11,793 nt of DNA from an uncultured Collinsella sp. (GCA_902494585.1 CABUUD010000051.1:1-11793), one strand, 5' to 3'. Shown: positions 1-6,343, numbered from the stretch's first letter. Translations and numbers: made by a program. Notes: a model not told the origin generated them from the sequence alone.

Positions 1-4
1 AACC

Positions 5-112
5 GGACACACATTCTGTCCGAGCGGTTAAAAGCGGGCACGGAATTTAAACGGCTGAAAAAGGGGCATCGACCTGCGCCGATGCCCCTAAAGTAGACAC
101 ACATTTTGTCCT
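5..112. repeat. Pair of near-identical 16-bp repeats flanking a hairpin
   Basis: GACACACATTCTGTCC at 6-21 recurs as GACACACATTTTGTCC at 96-111, a 15/16 match in the same orientation. The first copy lies within a short inverted repeat (GGACA 5-9, TGTCC 17-21). A 10-bp perfect stem lies between the copies. Repeated short sites close together at an edge resemble the multiple transposase-binding sites at the ends of some insertion sequences (the IS21 family is known for this), so the left edge may be the terminus of a mobile element. That is inference: no transposase is visible in the window. Confidence 0.5.
62..89 (-). terminator. Terminator-like hairpin, U-tract on the minus strand
   Basis: Positions 62-71 pair perfectly with 80-89 (10 bp, stem AGGGGCATCG) around an 8-nt loop. 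Read on the minus strand the stem is followed by TTTTTC, the usual layout of an intrinsic terminator; on the plus strand no T-run follows. It would stop leftward transcription, but the nearest confident gene to its right points the other way. It may serve an unseen minus-strand transcript or belong to the mobile-element end suggested by the flanking repeats. Confidence 0.45.
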
Positions 113-370
113 ATAAGCCGCAGGCTTCTGCCTGCCAACGTTAATGAACATATTTATCACTTTGTCTATCATCTCGCTAGACGGATATGTTACTAGGTTA
201 ACAACAGTACTCATATTTGACATTTTTTGCCCACGGAGTGTTTCCTGGGGGACCGACAACAGCCTTAGGGTCCCGTGTGGCGCCACTCCCTCCCGACATC
301 CTCCGACGTTTCCCCAGATAAAATCTACCAAAATAAACCTGTCCCTTTTTGGAAGGTTTCAGGGTGACAA
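113..370. other. Non-coding stretch with nested stems upstream of the DAHP synthase promoter
   Basis: No convincing gene is seen here. A small stem lies at 120-135 (GCAGGC/GCCTGC). A nested structure lies at 235-289: outer GGAGTG 235-240 pairs with CACTCC 284-289, inner GGGACC 249-254 with GGTCCC 269-274. A further hairpin at 335-359 pairs AAACCT 335-340 with AGGTTT 354-359 and TCC 342-344 with GGA 351-353, with G341 bulged. All of it lies upstream of the best promoter at 375-403, so it would not be in the mRNA leader unless an earlier promoter exists. A minus-strand open frame spans 47-331 but has no clear ribosome binding site or recognisable domain. Confidence 0.4.
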
Positions 371-374
371 GGAC

Positions 375-403
375 TTGCACTTTAGCGTGCGACAGCGGAT
401 AAT
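375..403 (+). promoter_or_regulatory. Sigma-70 type promoter of the DAHP synthase gene
   Basis: TTGCAC (375-380) and GATAAT (398-403) are separated by exactly 17 nt and each differs from the consensus hexamer at one position. Transcription would start near 410, leaving a leader of about 48 nt that ends in GAGGAGG (446-452). I saw no T-box motif, leader peptide rich in aromatic residues, or terminator/antiterminator pair in that short leader. This argues against attenuation at this gene. Confidence 0.7.
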
Positions 404-457
404 GCCGAACACTCAACAATACGCTTATTGCTCTTTCTATAGATTGAGGAGGCCCCT

Positions 458-1489
458 ATGGCCATGGAATTCAAACGCAAGTTGCCGATCCCCATGGAGA
501 TCCGCGAGGAAATGCCGCTTTCTGCCGAGCTTACCGCCAAAAAGCAGGCATTTGACGCCGAGGTCGCCAAAGTCTTTACCGGCGAGGACGCGCGTAAGGT
601 GCTCATCATCGGCCCGTGCTCTGCCGACCGCGAGGATTCGGTGCTTGAGTACATGAACCGACTGGCCAAGACCGCCGAGGAGGTCAAGGTCAAGCTCATC
701 ATCATTCCGCGCGTCTACACCAACAAGCCGCGCACCAAGGGCACCGGCTACAAGGGCCTGCTGCACAACCCCGACCCCGAGGCGCCCGATGACCTGCTCG
801 AAGGCGTTAAGGCCATTCGCCATATGCACCTGCGCGTCATCGAGGAGACCGGTTTCTTTACCGCCGACGAGATGCTCTACCCGTCCAACTACCAGTACCT
901 CGTTGACCTGCTGAGCTATGTTGCCGTGGGCGCGCGCTCGGTCGAAAACCAGGAGCATCGCCTGGTGTCGAGCGGCATTTCGGTGCCCGTCGGCATGAAA
1001 AATCCCACCGCTGGTTCCACCACCGTCATGCTCAACTCCATCTACGCTGCCCAGGCACATCAGAGCTTTATCTTCCGCAACTGGGAAGTTGAGTGCGACG
1101 GCAATCCGCTCGCACACGCCGTCATGCGTGGCTACATCGGTCTCGACGGTCGTACCTACCCCAACTACCACTACGAGCACCTGGAGCGCCTGGCCGAGCG
1201 CTATACCGAGCATGCCGGCTACGCCAACCCGGCGGCGGTCATCGACTGCAACCACGACAACTCGGGCAAGCGCCCGCTGGAGCAGTACCGCATTTGCAAG
1301 GAGGTGCTCGACAGCTGCCGCCGCAACGAGTCCATCTCCAAGCTGGTCAAGGGCTTTATGATCGAGTCTTACCTTGAGGACGGCAACCAGCCGGTCGACG
1401 GCGGCGTCTTTGGCAAGTCGATCACCGATCCGTGCCTGGGCTGGGAAAAGACCGACTACCTCATCCACGAGATCGCGGAGCGGATTTAG
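458..1489 (+). CDS. 3-deoxy-7-phosphoheptulonate (DAHP) synthase, type I
   Basis: It condenses phosphoenolpyruvate with erythrose 4-phosphate to DAHP, the first step of the shikimate pathway to aromatic amino acids; cytosolic and metal-dependent. The 343-residue length is close to the roughly 350 of E. coli AroG/AroF/AroH. Visible motifs are GPCS at 52-55 (Cys54 matches the conserved metal-binding Cys), KPRT at 90-93, GARSVE at 158-163, VGMKNPT at 178-184, DCNHDNSGK from 263 (His266, probable metal ligand) and MIESYLEDGNQ near the C-terminus. ATG 458 follows GAGGAGG by 5 nt; a second in-frame ATG at 464 is less well placed. It is monocistronic here, with its own promoter and a hairpin 2 nt after the stop. 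Which aromatic amino acid inhibits it cannot be read from sequence, so I give no paralogue symbol. Confidence 0.95.
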   Translation: MAMEFKRKLPIPMEIREEMPLSAELTAKKQAFDAEVAKVFTGEDARKVLIIGPCSADREDSVLEYMNRLAKTAEEVKVKLIIIPRVYTNKPRTKGTGYKGLLHNPDPEAPDDLLEGVKAIRHMHLRVIEETGFFTADEMLYPSNYQYLVDLLSYVAVGARSVENQEHRLVSSGISVPVGMKNPTAGSTTVMLNSIYAAQAHQSFIFRNWEVECDGNPLAHAVMRGYIGLDGRTYPNYHYEHLERLAERYTEHAGYANPAAVIDCNHDNSGKRPLEQYRICKEVLDSCRRNESISKLVKGFMIESYLEDGNQPVDGGVFGKSITDPCLGWEKTDYLIHEIAERI

Positions 1490-1490
1490 A

Positions 1491-1518
1491 GTTACGGCGT
1501 TTTACCAAACGCTGTAAC
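1491..1518 (+). terminator. 12-bp hairpin directly after the DAHP synthase stop
   Basis: Starting 2 nt past the stop codon, 1491-1502 pairs with 1507-1518 over 12 bp, with one G-U pair and a TACC tetraloop. Position and stability suggest transcript end or 3' stabilisation for the upstream gene. No U-tract follows on the plus strand, so it is at best an atypical intrinsic terminator. Confidence 0.45.
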
Positions 1519-1522
1519 GGCT

Positions 1523-1676
1523 CGACGCTGCGCCTTTGGTTCCACCGTTCTAACGAACGGCGGACCGGCCGACGCTGCAAACGCCCCTAAGCGGCAATCT
1601 GACGTTCAATCGTCGGTCGCGTACCAAAGTACGCTTCCCTCCTCTTTCACGTCACCTTGCTCGCCTAGGGGCGTTT
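1523..1676. repeat. Palindrome-dense segment in the convergent gap
   Basis: CGACGCTGC occurs at 1523-1531 and again at 1570-1578. Between them CCGTTC (1545-1550) pairs with GAACGG (1555-1560) around TAAC, and the stem extends to 1538-1566 with a bulge and one mismatch. An 11-bp perfect pair, AAACGCCCCTA (1579-1589) with TAGGGGCGTTT (1666-1676), encloses a 6-bp hairpin GCGTAC/GTACGC (1619-1634) and a weak GACG/CGTC stem (1601-1614). Each strand could therefore form a multi-armed structure between the ends of two convergent genes. The role could be a bidirectional terminator, a REP-like element or a small mobile-element remnant. Confidence 0.5.
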
Positions 1677-1720
1677 TCGCTGACGTATGCTCAACCTGCG
1701 ATAATTCCGAGCTGAACAAG

Positions 1721-3943
1721 TTACTCGCTGTAACGGGTGGCGATGGCAGCTTGTACCATGCCGGTGCTCATGAGATAGGTCACCAGGAAGTAGCCACCGT
1801 ATGCTGCCAGGAAGATTGCACAGGTGAGGCCCACGGTGCCGCCGATGCTCATATTTCCGAAAATGCTCACCAGCTCGATGATCACCTTAAGTGCCACAAA
1901 GGAGTGCGCCAGGCCCACTGCCAGCGGGAACAGGAAGAATACCGCTTGCTGCGCCATCACCGAATGGCGAATCTGGCGGTCGTCACAGCCGATCTGTGCC
2001 AGCACACGATAGCTGCGGCTGCCGTCGGCCACGCTGGAGAGTTGCTGGATCGACAGAATCGCCGCGCATGCAACGACCAATACAAAGCCGATGTAGATGG
2101 CTAGGTAGCTAATAAGACCGTTCATTTGCGCTGCTTGCGTGTACATCTCGGAGCGTGTGATGAAGGTTCCCCACGACCCCGGCTCCTTGCCGTCAACGAG
2201 CAGATTGTCGAGCACAGTGTATTTAATACTCTCGTCTGCCTCGGTCGTATCCATCCCCTGTTTGTAGTTAAGGAGCAGGCTACTGGAATACGGCTGCAGA
2301 TTAAGCTGGGACAACAGCTCGTCGGCAACGACGACGGTACCCGGATTACTGCCCATCGCCGAGTTGGCGATGGCCGCCGCATCTTCGTCCGACTTATCGG
2401 TTGCGGGCTTGAGCGTATGCCCGCCCAAGGTAAGGGCATGGCCGCCAGCCATATACTTGGTGTACAGGTCGACCAGCTCGCCGCCCATATCACACGTGAG
2501 CAGATACTGGTCGTGACCGATGTGCACCGGCTCCTCGCCCATCATCTGACGCAGTTTGTTGTACTGGCTCGCCGGCGTCACAAACAGACCCATCGTATCG
2601 GCATTGCTACCCCCGAACGCCTTGGGAAGCTTTTCGCCCATGGCCTTGCACATTTCACTTGGAGTCACCGAAGGATCCGAACCGCCAAGCGGGTAACTCA
2701 GATACGAATCGATCTGCACATGCTCACCGGCAACATCGGCGATATTGACCTTCTTGCCGGTCTCGTCGTTGTTGTCCGCCGACTTGCCCTTACGATCGCC
2801 GTGCCATGGATCGCCGTGCCATGCGGGGTACAAATCGACCGTTGTATCGGCCAGCACCATGCGATCGGCTTCAGACGGATTGATGTACTCTTTGTAGTAG
2901 TCAAGCGTATCGGGCGTGTAATAGACATACGTCTGAGACACGTCAACAGGGTTATAGCGCTCCAGGTTCTCGTTCATCACGTTGGCAATCGACATACCGC
3001 ACGTCACCGAGGTGATGGCCAAAAACAGGAGCATCGCGATGACGCCCATCGAAAAGCACACCGTGTTGACCTTGGCCGCAAGCTGGCGCACGGTAAACAT
3101 GTTGAGGCCGCGCCAATACACGCCGCGCAGGCTCTGCAGCAGCTTGATGAGCATGCCTGAGAGTCCCCAGAACAGGGCAAAGGTGCCCACGGTAACCATA
3201 GCGGTCGTAATACCAAACTGGTTCATGGCCTCTTGCAGCTTGCTGTCCGTCGCGGTTAGCGGGAACCCATCACGTAGCAGACGGTAATAGGCCACGCCCA
3301 CAAGCGCCACGCCCACGGCAAAGATGGCAATCGCAATCCAGGGGTTGCGTGTCTTGATGCTCTCGTTGCGACGCTCGGCACCCATAAGCTCGATAAGTTT
3401 GGTACGACGCACGGCGCGAAGGTTCAGCAGTAGCGTGAGCACAAACATCACGAGCATGCAGACAAGGGTCAGGTTGAACGCATGCACCGAGAAAAAGAAG
3501 TGGAAATTGGCGATCTGCGTCTTAAAGAGCGAGGCCGTAAAGAACGTCATGAGCTGGGAGAGTCCCACACCCAGCACAATGCCGGCGACAAAGGCGCCGA
3601 CCGAGACAATCACCGTCTCGAGCGCCATGATCGTGGCGACGCGCCCGCGCCCCATGCCGAGCACCTGGTACAGGCCAAACTCCTTCTTGCGGCGTTTCAT
3701 GATGAAGTTATTGGCATACACCATTAAAAAGGCCATGACACCGGCCAAAAAGTACGTCAGGTCGCCGAGCATGCTGCCCATTACCTGCGCCAAGCCTTTT
3801 TCATCGATTCCGGCGATGTCGACCTGCATCGAGATGGTGTTAAAGGCATAGAAGACCGTGACACCCAGGGTGAGCGTCAAAAGGTAGACGAGGTAGTCGC
3901 GGCCGGCGCGGCGGACGTTGCCCCAAGCGAGTTTACAGAGCAT
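1721..3943 (-). CDS. BceB-like ABC transporter permease (FtsX family)
   Basis: Membrane half of an ABC exporter of the type that removes or releases cell-wall-targeting peptides such as bacitracin or lantibiotics. About ten hydrophobic segments are visible: one near residues 16-36, three more before about 175, three between roughly 200 and 320, and three after 608. A soluble extracytoplasmic region of about 285 residues (roughly 322-608) lies between segments 7 and 8, as in BceB proteins. The motif KKEFGLYQVLGMGRGRV after the second segment is typical of FtsX-domain permeases. I start at ATG 3943, with GTGAGGG upstream, overlapping the ATPase end by 11 bp; this gives 740 residues. A GTG at 3955 would add four. 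An exact 15-bp tandem repeat at 2794-2823 doubles a WHGD motif in the extracellular region. No BceRS-type sensor or regulator is in the window, so the substrate is unknown. Confidence 0.9.
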   Translation of the reverse strand: MLCKLAWGNVRRAGRDYLVYLLTLTLGVTVFYAFNTISMQVDIAGIDEKGLAQVMGSMLGDLTYFLAGVMAFLMVYANNFIMKRRKKEFGLYQVLGMGRGRVATIMALETVIVSVGAFVAGIVLGVGLSQLMTFFTASLFKTQIANFHFFFSVHAFNLTLVCMLVMFVLTLLLNLRAVRRTKLIELMGAERRNESIKTRNPWIAIAIFAVGVALVGVAYYRLLRDGFPLTATDSKLQEAMNQFGITTAMVTVGTFALFWGLSGMLIKLLQSLRGVYWRGLNMFTVRQLAAKVNTVCFSMGVIAMLLFLAITSVTCGMSIANVMNENLERYNPVDVSQTYVYYTPDTLDYYKEYINPSEADRMVLADTTVDLYPAWHGDPWHGDRKGKSADNNDETGKKVNIADVAGEHVQIDSYLSYPLGGSDPSVTPSEMCKAMGEKLPKAFGGSNADTMGLFVTPASQYNKLRQMMGEEPVHIGHDQYLLTCDMGGELVDLYTKYMAGGHALTLGGHTLKPATDKSDEDAAAIANSAMGSNPGTVVVADELLSQLNLQPYSSSLLLNYKQGMDTTEADESIKYTVLDNLLVDGKEPGSWGTFITRSEMYTQAAQMNGLISYLAIYIGFVLVVACAAILSIQQLSSVADGSRSYRVLAQIGCDDRQIRHSVMAQQAVFFLFPLAVGLAHSFVALKVIIELVSIFGNMSIGGTVGLTCAIFLAAYGGYFLVTYLMSTGMVQAAIATRYSE
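2794..2823. repeat. Perfect 15-bp tandem repeat inside the permease gene
   Basis: GATCGCCGTGCCATG occurs twice in a row (2794-2808 and 2809-2823). Being 15 bp it keeps frame, and on the minus strand encodes WHGDPWHGD in the extracytoplasmic region. It looks like a slippage duplication and could vary in copy number between strains. Confidence 0.9.
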
Positions 3944-4718
3944 CGGAGCCCTCACCGCCCATCATGGCAACGACCTCCATAATGCGGTCGAAGAACTCTC
4001 GGCGGTCGGTGTCGCCGCGGCGCAGCTCGGTGAAGATCTTGCCGTCGCGAATAAACAGCACACGGCTCGTGTAGCTGGCGGCAAAGCTGTCGTGCGTGAC
4101 CATGAGCACGGTGGCGCGTAGACGGCGGTTAAGAGCCTCCAGGCTCTCGAGCAGCAAACGGGCGCTCTTGGAATCGAGGGCGCCGGTGGGCTCGTCGGCC
4201 ATGATCATGGTGGGGTCGGTGACGAGCGCGCGAGCCGCGGCAACGCGCTGCTGCTGGCCGCCGGACATCTGGTAGGGATACTTGTCGAGCACCTGGCTGA
4301 TGGACAGGCGCGCTGCCACATCCTGCACGCGGGTCGAGATCTCTGCCGAGTTTGTGCGGACGATGGTGAGCGGCAGGGCGATGTTCTCGCGTGCCGTGAG
4401 TGTATCGAGCAGGTTGGAATCCTGGAAGATAAAGCCGAGCTCCTCGCGGCGGAACTGCGAAAGCTTAGCCTGCTTCATGCGTGTTACGTCCTGGCCGTTG
4501 ATGCGGATGGTGCCGCTCGTGGCGCTATCGATGGTCGACACGCAGTTGAGCAACGTCGACTTGCCCGAGCCCGAAGCGCCCATGATGCCAACGAATTCAC
4601 CGCGGTTGACGGTAAAGCTGACGTCGTTGAGCGCACGGGTCACGTTGCCCAGCGCTCCGTATACCTTTTCGAGATGCGCGGCCTCCAGTACCGGGGTCGC
4701 CATGTGCGTGGTTTGCAT
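3933..4718 (-). CDS. BceA-like ABC transporter ATP-binding protein
   Basis: Cytoplasmic ATPase partner of the downstream permease. All nucleotide-binding motifs are intact: Walker A GASGSGKST (47-55), Q-loop Gln99, signature SGGQQ (152-156), Walker B MIMADE with Asp175 and Glu176, D-loop ALD (180-182) and H-loop His209. The 261-residue length and the SGGQQQRVAAARAL plus DEPTGALDS pattern fit the MacB/LolD/BceA subgroup that pairs with FtsX-type permeases. ATG 4718 is preceded by AAAGGA with 6 nt spacing; the second ATG at 4703 is less favoured. The stop codon overlaps the permease start, indicating translational coupling. Upstream, a palindrome at 4766-4778 and a TATAGA hexamer (4756-4751) could form its control region. 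The transported compound cannot be inferred. Confidence 0.93.
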   Translation of the reverse strand: MQTTHMATPVLEAAHLEKVYGALGNVTRALNDVSFTVNRGEFVGIMGASGSGKSTLLNCVSTIDSATSGTIRINGQDVTRMKQAKLSQFRREELGFIFQDSNLLDTLTARENIALPLTIVRTNSAEISTRVQDVAARLSISQVLDKYPYQMSGGQQQRVAAARALVTDPTMIMADEPTGALDSKSARLLLESLEALNRRLRATVLMVTHDSFAASYTSRVLFIRDGKIFTELRRGDTDRREFFDRIMEVVAMMGGEGSDAL

Positions 4719-4730
4719 ACCGAGTCCTTT

Positions 4731-4819
4731 CTTGCGATTAGTCTACGGCATCTATAGTCGCAAGAAGCCGAGTCGGCTACCATCGATATGGCTTACGCTT
4801 GCCTTACCGTTGTGTAAGG
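4731..4819. promoter_or_regulatory. Divergent control region with three inverted repeats
   Basis: The gap between the ABC exporter and the NUDIX-Vsr gene holds CTTGCGA (4731-4737) with TCGCAAG (4758-4764), the near-perfect palindrome AGCCGAGTCGGCT (4766-4778), and CCTTAC (4802-4807) with GTAAGG (4814-4819). On the minus strand TATAGA (4756-4751) could be the -10 of the exporter promoter, with the 13-bp palindrome over the spacer and -35 area. No good -35 hexamer is visible, as expected for an activator-dependent promoter. For the plus-strand gene I found no convincing -35/-10 pair. Confidence 0.45.
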
Positions 4820-4866
4820 TACGGGTAGCTAGCCTGCCACGTGTTGATGTTGAGAGAGGACTCCTG

Positions 4867-5853
4867 TTGAAGACTGTTCATGTTGCCGCTGGGATCATTC
4901 GCAAGGAAGGATCTGACGAGCTGCTTGCCGTGCAGCGCGGCTATGGCGACATGCAGGGACTTTGGGAGTTTCCCGGCGGCAAGCTCATGCGCGGCGAGTC
5001 GCCCGAGGACGCCGTACGCCGCGAGCTCATGGAAGAGCTGCAGGTAAAAGTCACCAACCTGCGCGATTTCTACACCGTCGAGTATGACTACCCCGATTTC
5101 CATCTCTCCATGGAGTGTTACTACTGCTCGCTCGCCGATGAATCCGATGAGCCCCAGAAGCACGACCGCCAGCTCGATATCCGCTGGATTCCGCGTACCT
5201 CGCTTGCCACGGTTGAGTGGATGCCCGCCGACAAGGAGCTCATTGACGCCCTGATTGAGCTGAAGGAAGACCGGCTCGAGGCAAGCTCCGCCAATGACGC
5301 CGCGCCCAACACAGCCGACAAACCCGCCACCAAACCCAAGCGCGCACCTAAGCGCCGCAGCAAAAAGCGTCCCAAGCCCGGCCTGCTGGACGGCATCGAC
5401 ACCTCGGACCTTTCCGCCGACGAGCGTGAGCTCGTGCGCCGTCGCGCCGCTATAAAAAAGTCCATGAAGGGCAACAAACGCGCCAACACCAAGCCCGAGC
5501 TGCTCGTACGACAGCGCCTGCGGGCAGCGGGCCTTACGGGTTATCGCTTGGAATGGAAGGTTCCCGGCAAACCCGACATCGCCTTCCCCGGCCGCAAGAT
5601 CGCCATCTTCGTCAACGGCTGCTTTTGGCATCGCTGCCCTAAGTGCAATCCGAGCCAGCCCAAGCGCAATGTTGAGTTTTGGGAGGCAAAGTTCCGTCGC
5701 AACGTCGAGCGCGACCGCGCTGCCGTGGCAGCACTCACTCAAATGGGCTGGACACCCATAACCATCTGGGAATGCGAGCTCAAAAAAGACCGCATCGACG
5801 CCACGATGGAAAAGGTCATCGAACAGGTGCGCACCGCAGAGCCGAAGCGCTAG
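4867..5853 (+). CDS. NUDIX hydrolase - Vsr mismatch endonuclease fusion
   Basis: A 328-residue two-domain protein. Residues 1-135 form a MutT-like NUDIX hydrolase that would remove pyrophosphate from (deoxy)nucleoside triphosphates. The Nudix box runs 38-60 as G-x5-E-x7-REL-x-EE, complete except that Gln59 replaces the usual Gly. A Lys/Arg/Pro-rich linker (about 139-172) leads to a Vsr-type very-short-patch repair endonuclease (about 190-322), which in E. coli nicks at T:G mismatches. Conserved residues include Glu211, Asp237 in GKPD, GCFWH at 251-255 with probable catalytic His255, NVERD at 279-283 and WEC at 301-303. Cys252, Cys257, Cys260 and Cys303 could hold structural zinc. The start is TTG 4867, 6 nt after AGAGGA; the frame stays open upstream to 4282 only because it is antisense to the ATPase gene. 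No cytosine methyltransferase is nearby. Confidence 0.88.
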   Translation: MKTVHVAAGIIRKEGSDELLAVQRGYGDMQGLWEFPGGKLMRGESPEDAVRRELMEELQVKVTNLRDFYTVEYDYPDFHLSMECYYCSLADESDEPQKHDRQLDIRWIPRTSLATVEWMPADKELIDALIELKEDRLEASSANDAAPNTADKPATKPKRAPKRRSKKRPKPGLLDGIDTSDLSADERELVRRRAAIKKSMKGNKRANTKPELLVRQRLRAAGLTGYRLEWKVPGKPDIAFPGRKIAIFVNGCFWHRCPKCNPSQPKRNVEFWEAKFRRNVERDRAAVAALTQMGWTPITIWECELKKDRIDATMEKVIEQVRTAEPKR

Positions 5854-6107
5854 GAGCGAGCATTCACACGCTCCGCACAGGCGAGCCACATCCGCGCCAT
5901 AAACCTTAGAAAGCCCTTAAGCTCAAAACCTTTCAAGAGTGTTACTCGATAGCTTTGACCTGCGGTTTCATCGCAACGTCAAACCTCATTAAGCCTTTCT
6001 TTAGCGCTTCCTTATCTGCGCTCGCGGCATAATACTGCCAACGCACGGGACCTAGCAGCACACCCCGTGCGCAACCTTTTGGTGGACATCGAGGAGGCCA
6101 CATAAGC
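5854..6107. other. Intergenic gap after the NUDIX-Vsr gene
   Basis: No confident gene. GGAGCG (5853-5858) and CGCTCC (5869-5874) form a weak hairpin at the end of the upstream gene, without a T-run. GCACGGG (6043-6049) can pair with CCCGTGC (6064-6070). A coding-like minus-strand tail ending in TAA at 5944-5942 may be gene debris. The right end supplies the ribosome binding site of the small ORF at 6108. Confidence 0.4.
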
Positions 6108-6317
6108 ATGCATTCTTCCAACGACGCAGCACAGCAGCCATCCCTAAGACATGCAGACCTTTTCTCCTTCCCCCCGACACAGAGAGACGGCCTCCTCGAC
6201 TCCCCCACCACAAAAGCCAAATGCTCAACCAACCAGAGCCACAACTTGCGAGCATCGTTCGAAAAGCTCCAAGCATCCCTAGACAAGGCGTTCCCCGAAC
6301 AGGCAAGAGCAATCTAA
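6108..6317 (+). CDS. Small hypothetical protein, 69 residues
   Basis: Not recognised. ATG 6108 follows a perfect GAGGAGG (6091-6097) by 10 nt, and codon use favours C at third positions as in neighbouring genes. The product is polar and probably soluble: there is no signal peptide or membrane segment, a Pro/Thr/Ser-rich middle (about 22-45), and a C-terminal stretch from about 46 that could form an amphipathic helix (LRASFEKLQASLDKAF). It ends 25 bp before the AraC-type regulator on the same strand. A short unrelated frame closes with TAA 2 nt before the ATG. The strong ribosome binding site argues for a real gene; the lack of any known family argues for caution. Confidence 0.45.
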   Translation: MHSSNDAAQQPSLRHADLFSFPPTQRDGLLDSPTTKAKCSTNQSHNLRASFEKLQASLDKAFPEQARAI

Positions 6318-6330
6318 GCCCATCGCGCTT

Positions 6331-6343
6331 TATACTGATGCCA
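6331..6343 (+). promoter_or_regulatory. -10 element of a probable leaderless promoter
   Basis: TATACT at 6331-6336 ends 6 nt before ATG 6343, so transcription is expected to begin at or next to the A of the start codon. No Shine-Dalgarno sequence precedes this ATG. Leaderless mRNAs with a TANNNT hexamer in exactly this position are well known in Actinomycetota. The -35 region (GAGCAA near 6307) is poor. Confidence 0.55.

Noticed and set aside
47..331. 94-codon minus-strand frame in the left non-coding region
   Set aside because: It runs through the terminator-like hairpin and nested stems, lacks a ribosome binding site and has no recognisable domain; it could at most be tested by expression data.
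410..457. Possible attenuator or T-box leader for the DAHP synthase gene
   Set aside because: The leader from the mapped promoter is only about 48 nt, without T-box consensus, leader peptide or terminator stem.
437..1468. 343-codon minus-strand frame opposite the DAHP synthase gene
   Set aside because: Low-complexity Val/Gly/Leu/Ala product typical of antisense to GC3-rich genes; no ribosome binding site or domain.
4282..4866. Upstream extension of the NUDIX-Vsr frame to 4282, giving a 523-residue protein
   Set aside because: The extra 195 codons are antisense to the intact ABC ATPase, show no domain, and a TTG with AGAGGA lies at the natural NUDIX N-terminus (4867).
4804..5889. 361-codon minus-strand frame opposite the NUDIX-Vsr gene
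   Set aside because: No domain, and a composition typical of antisense frames; the plus strand carries two domain signatures.
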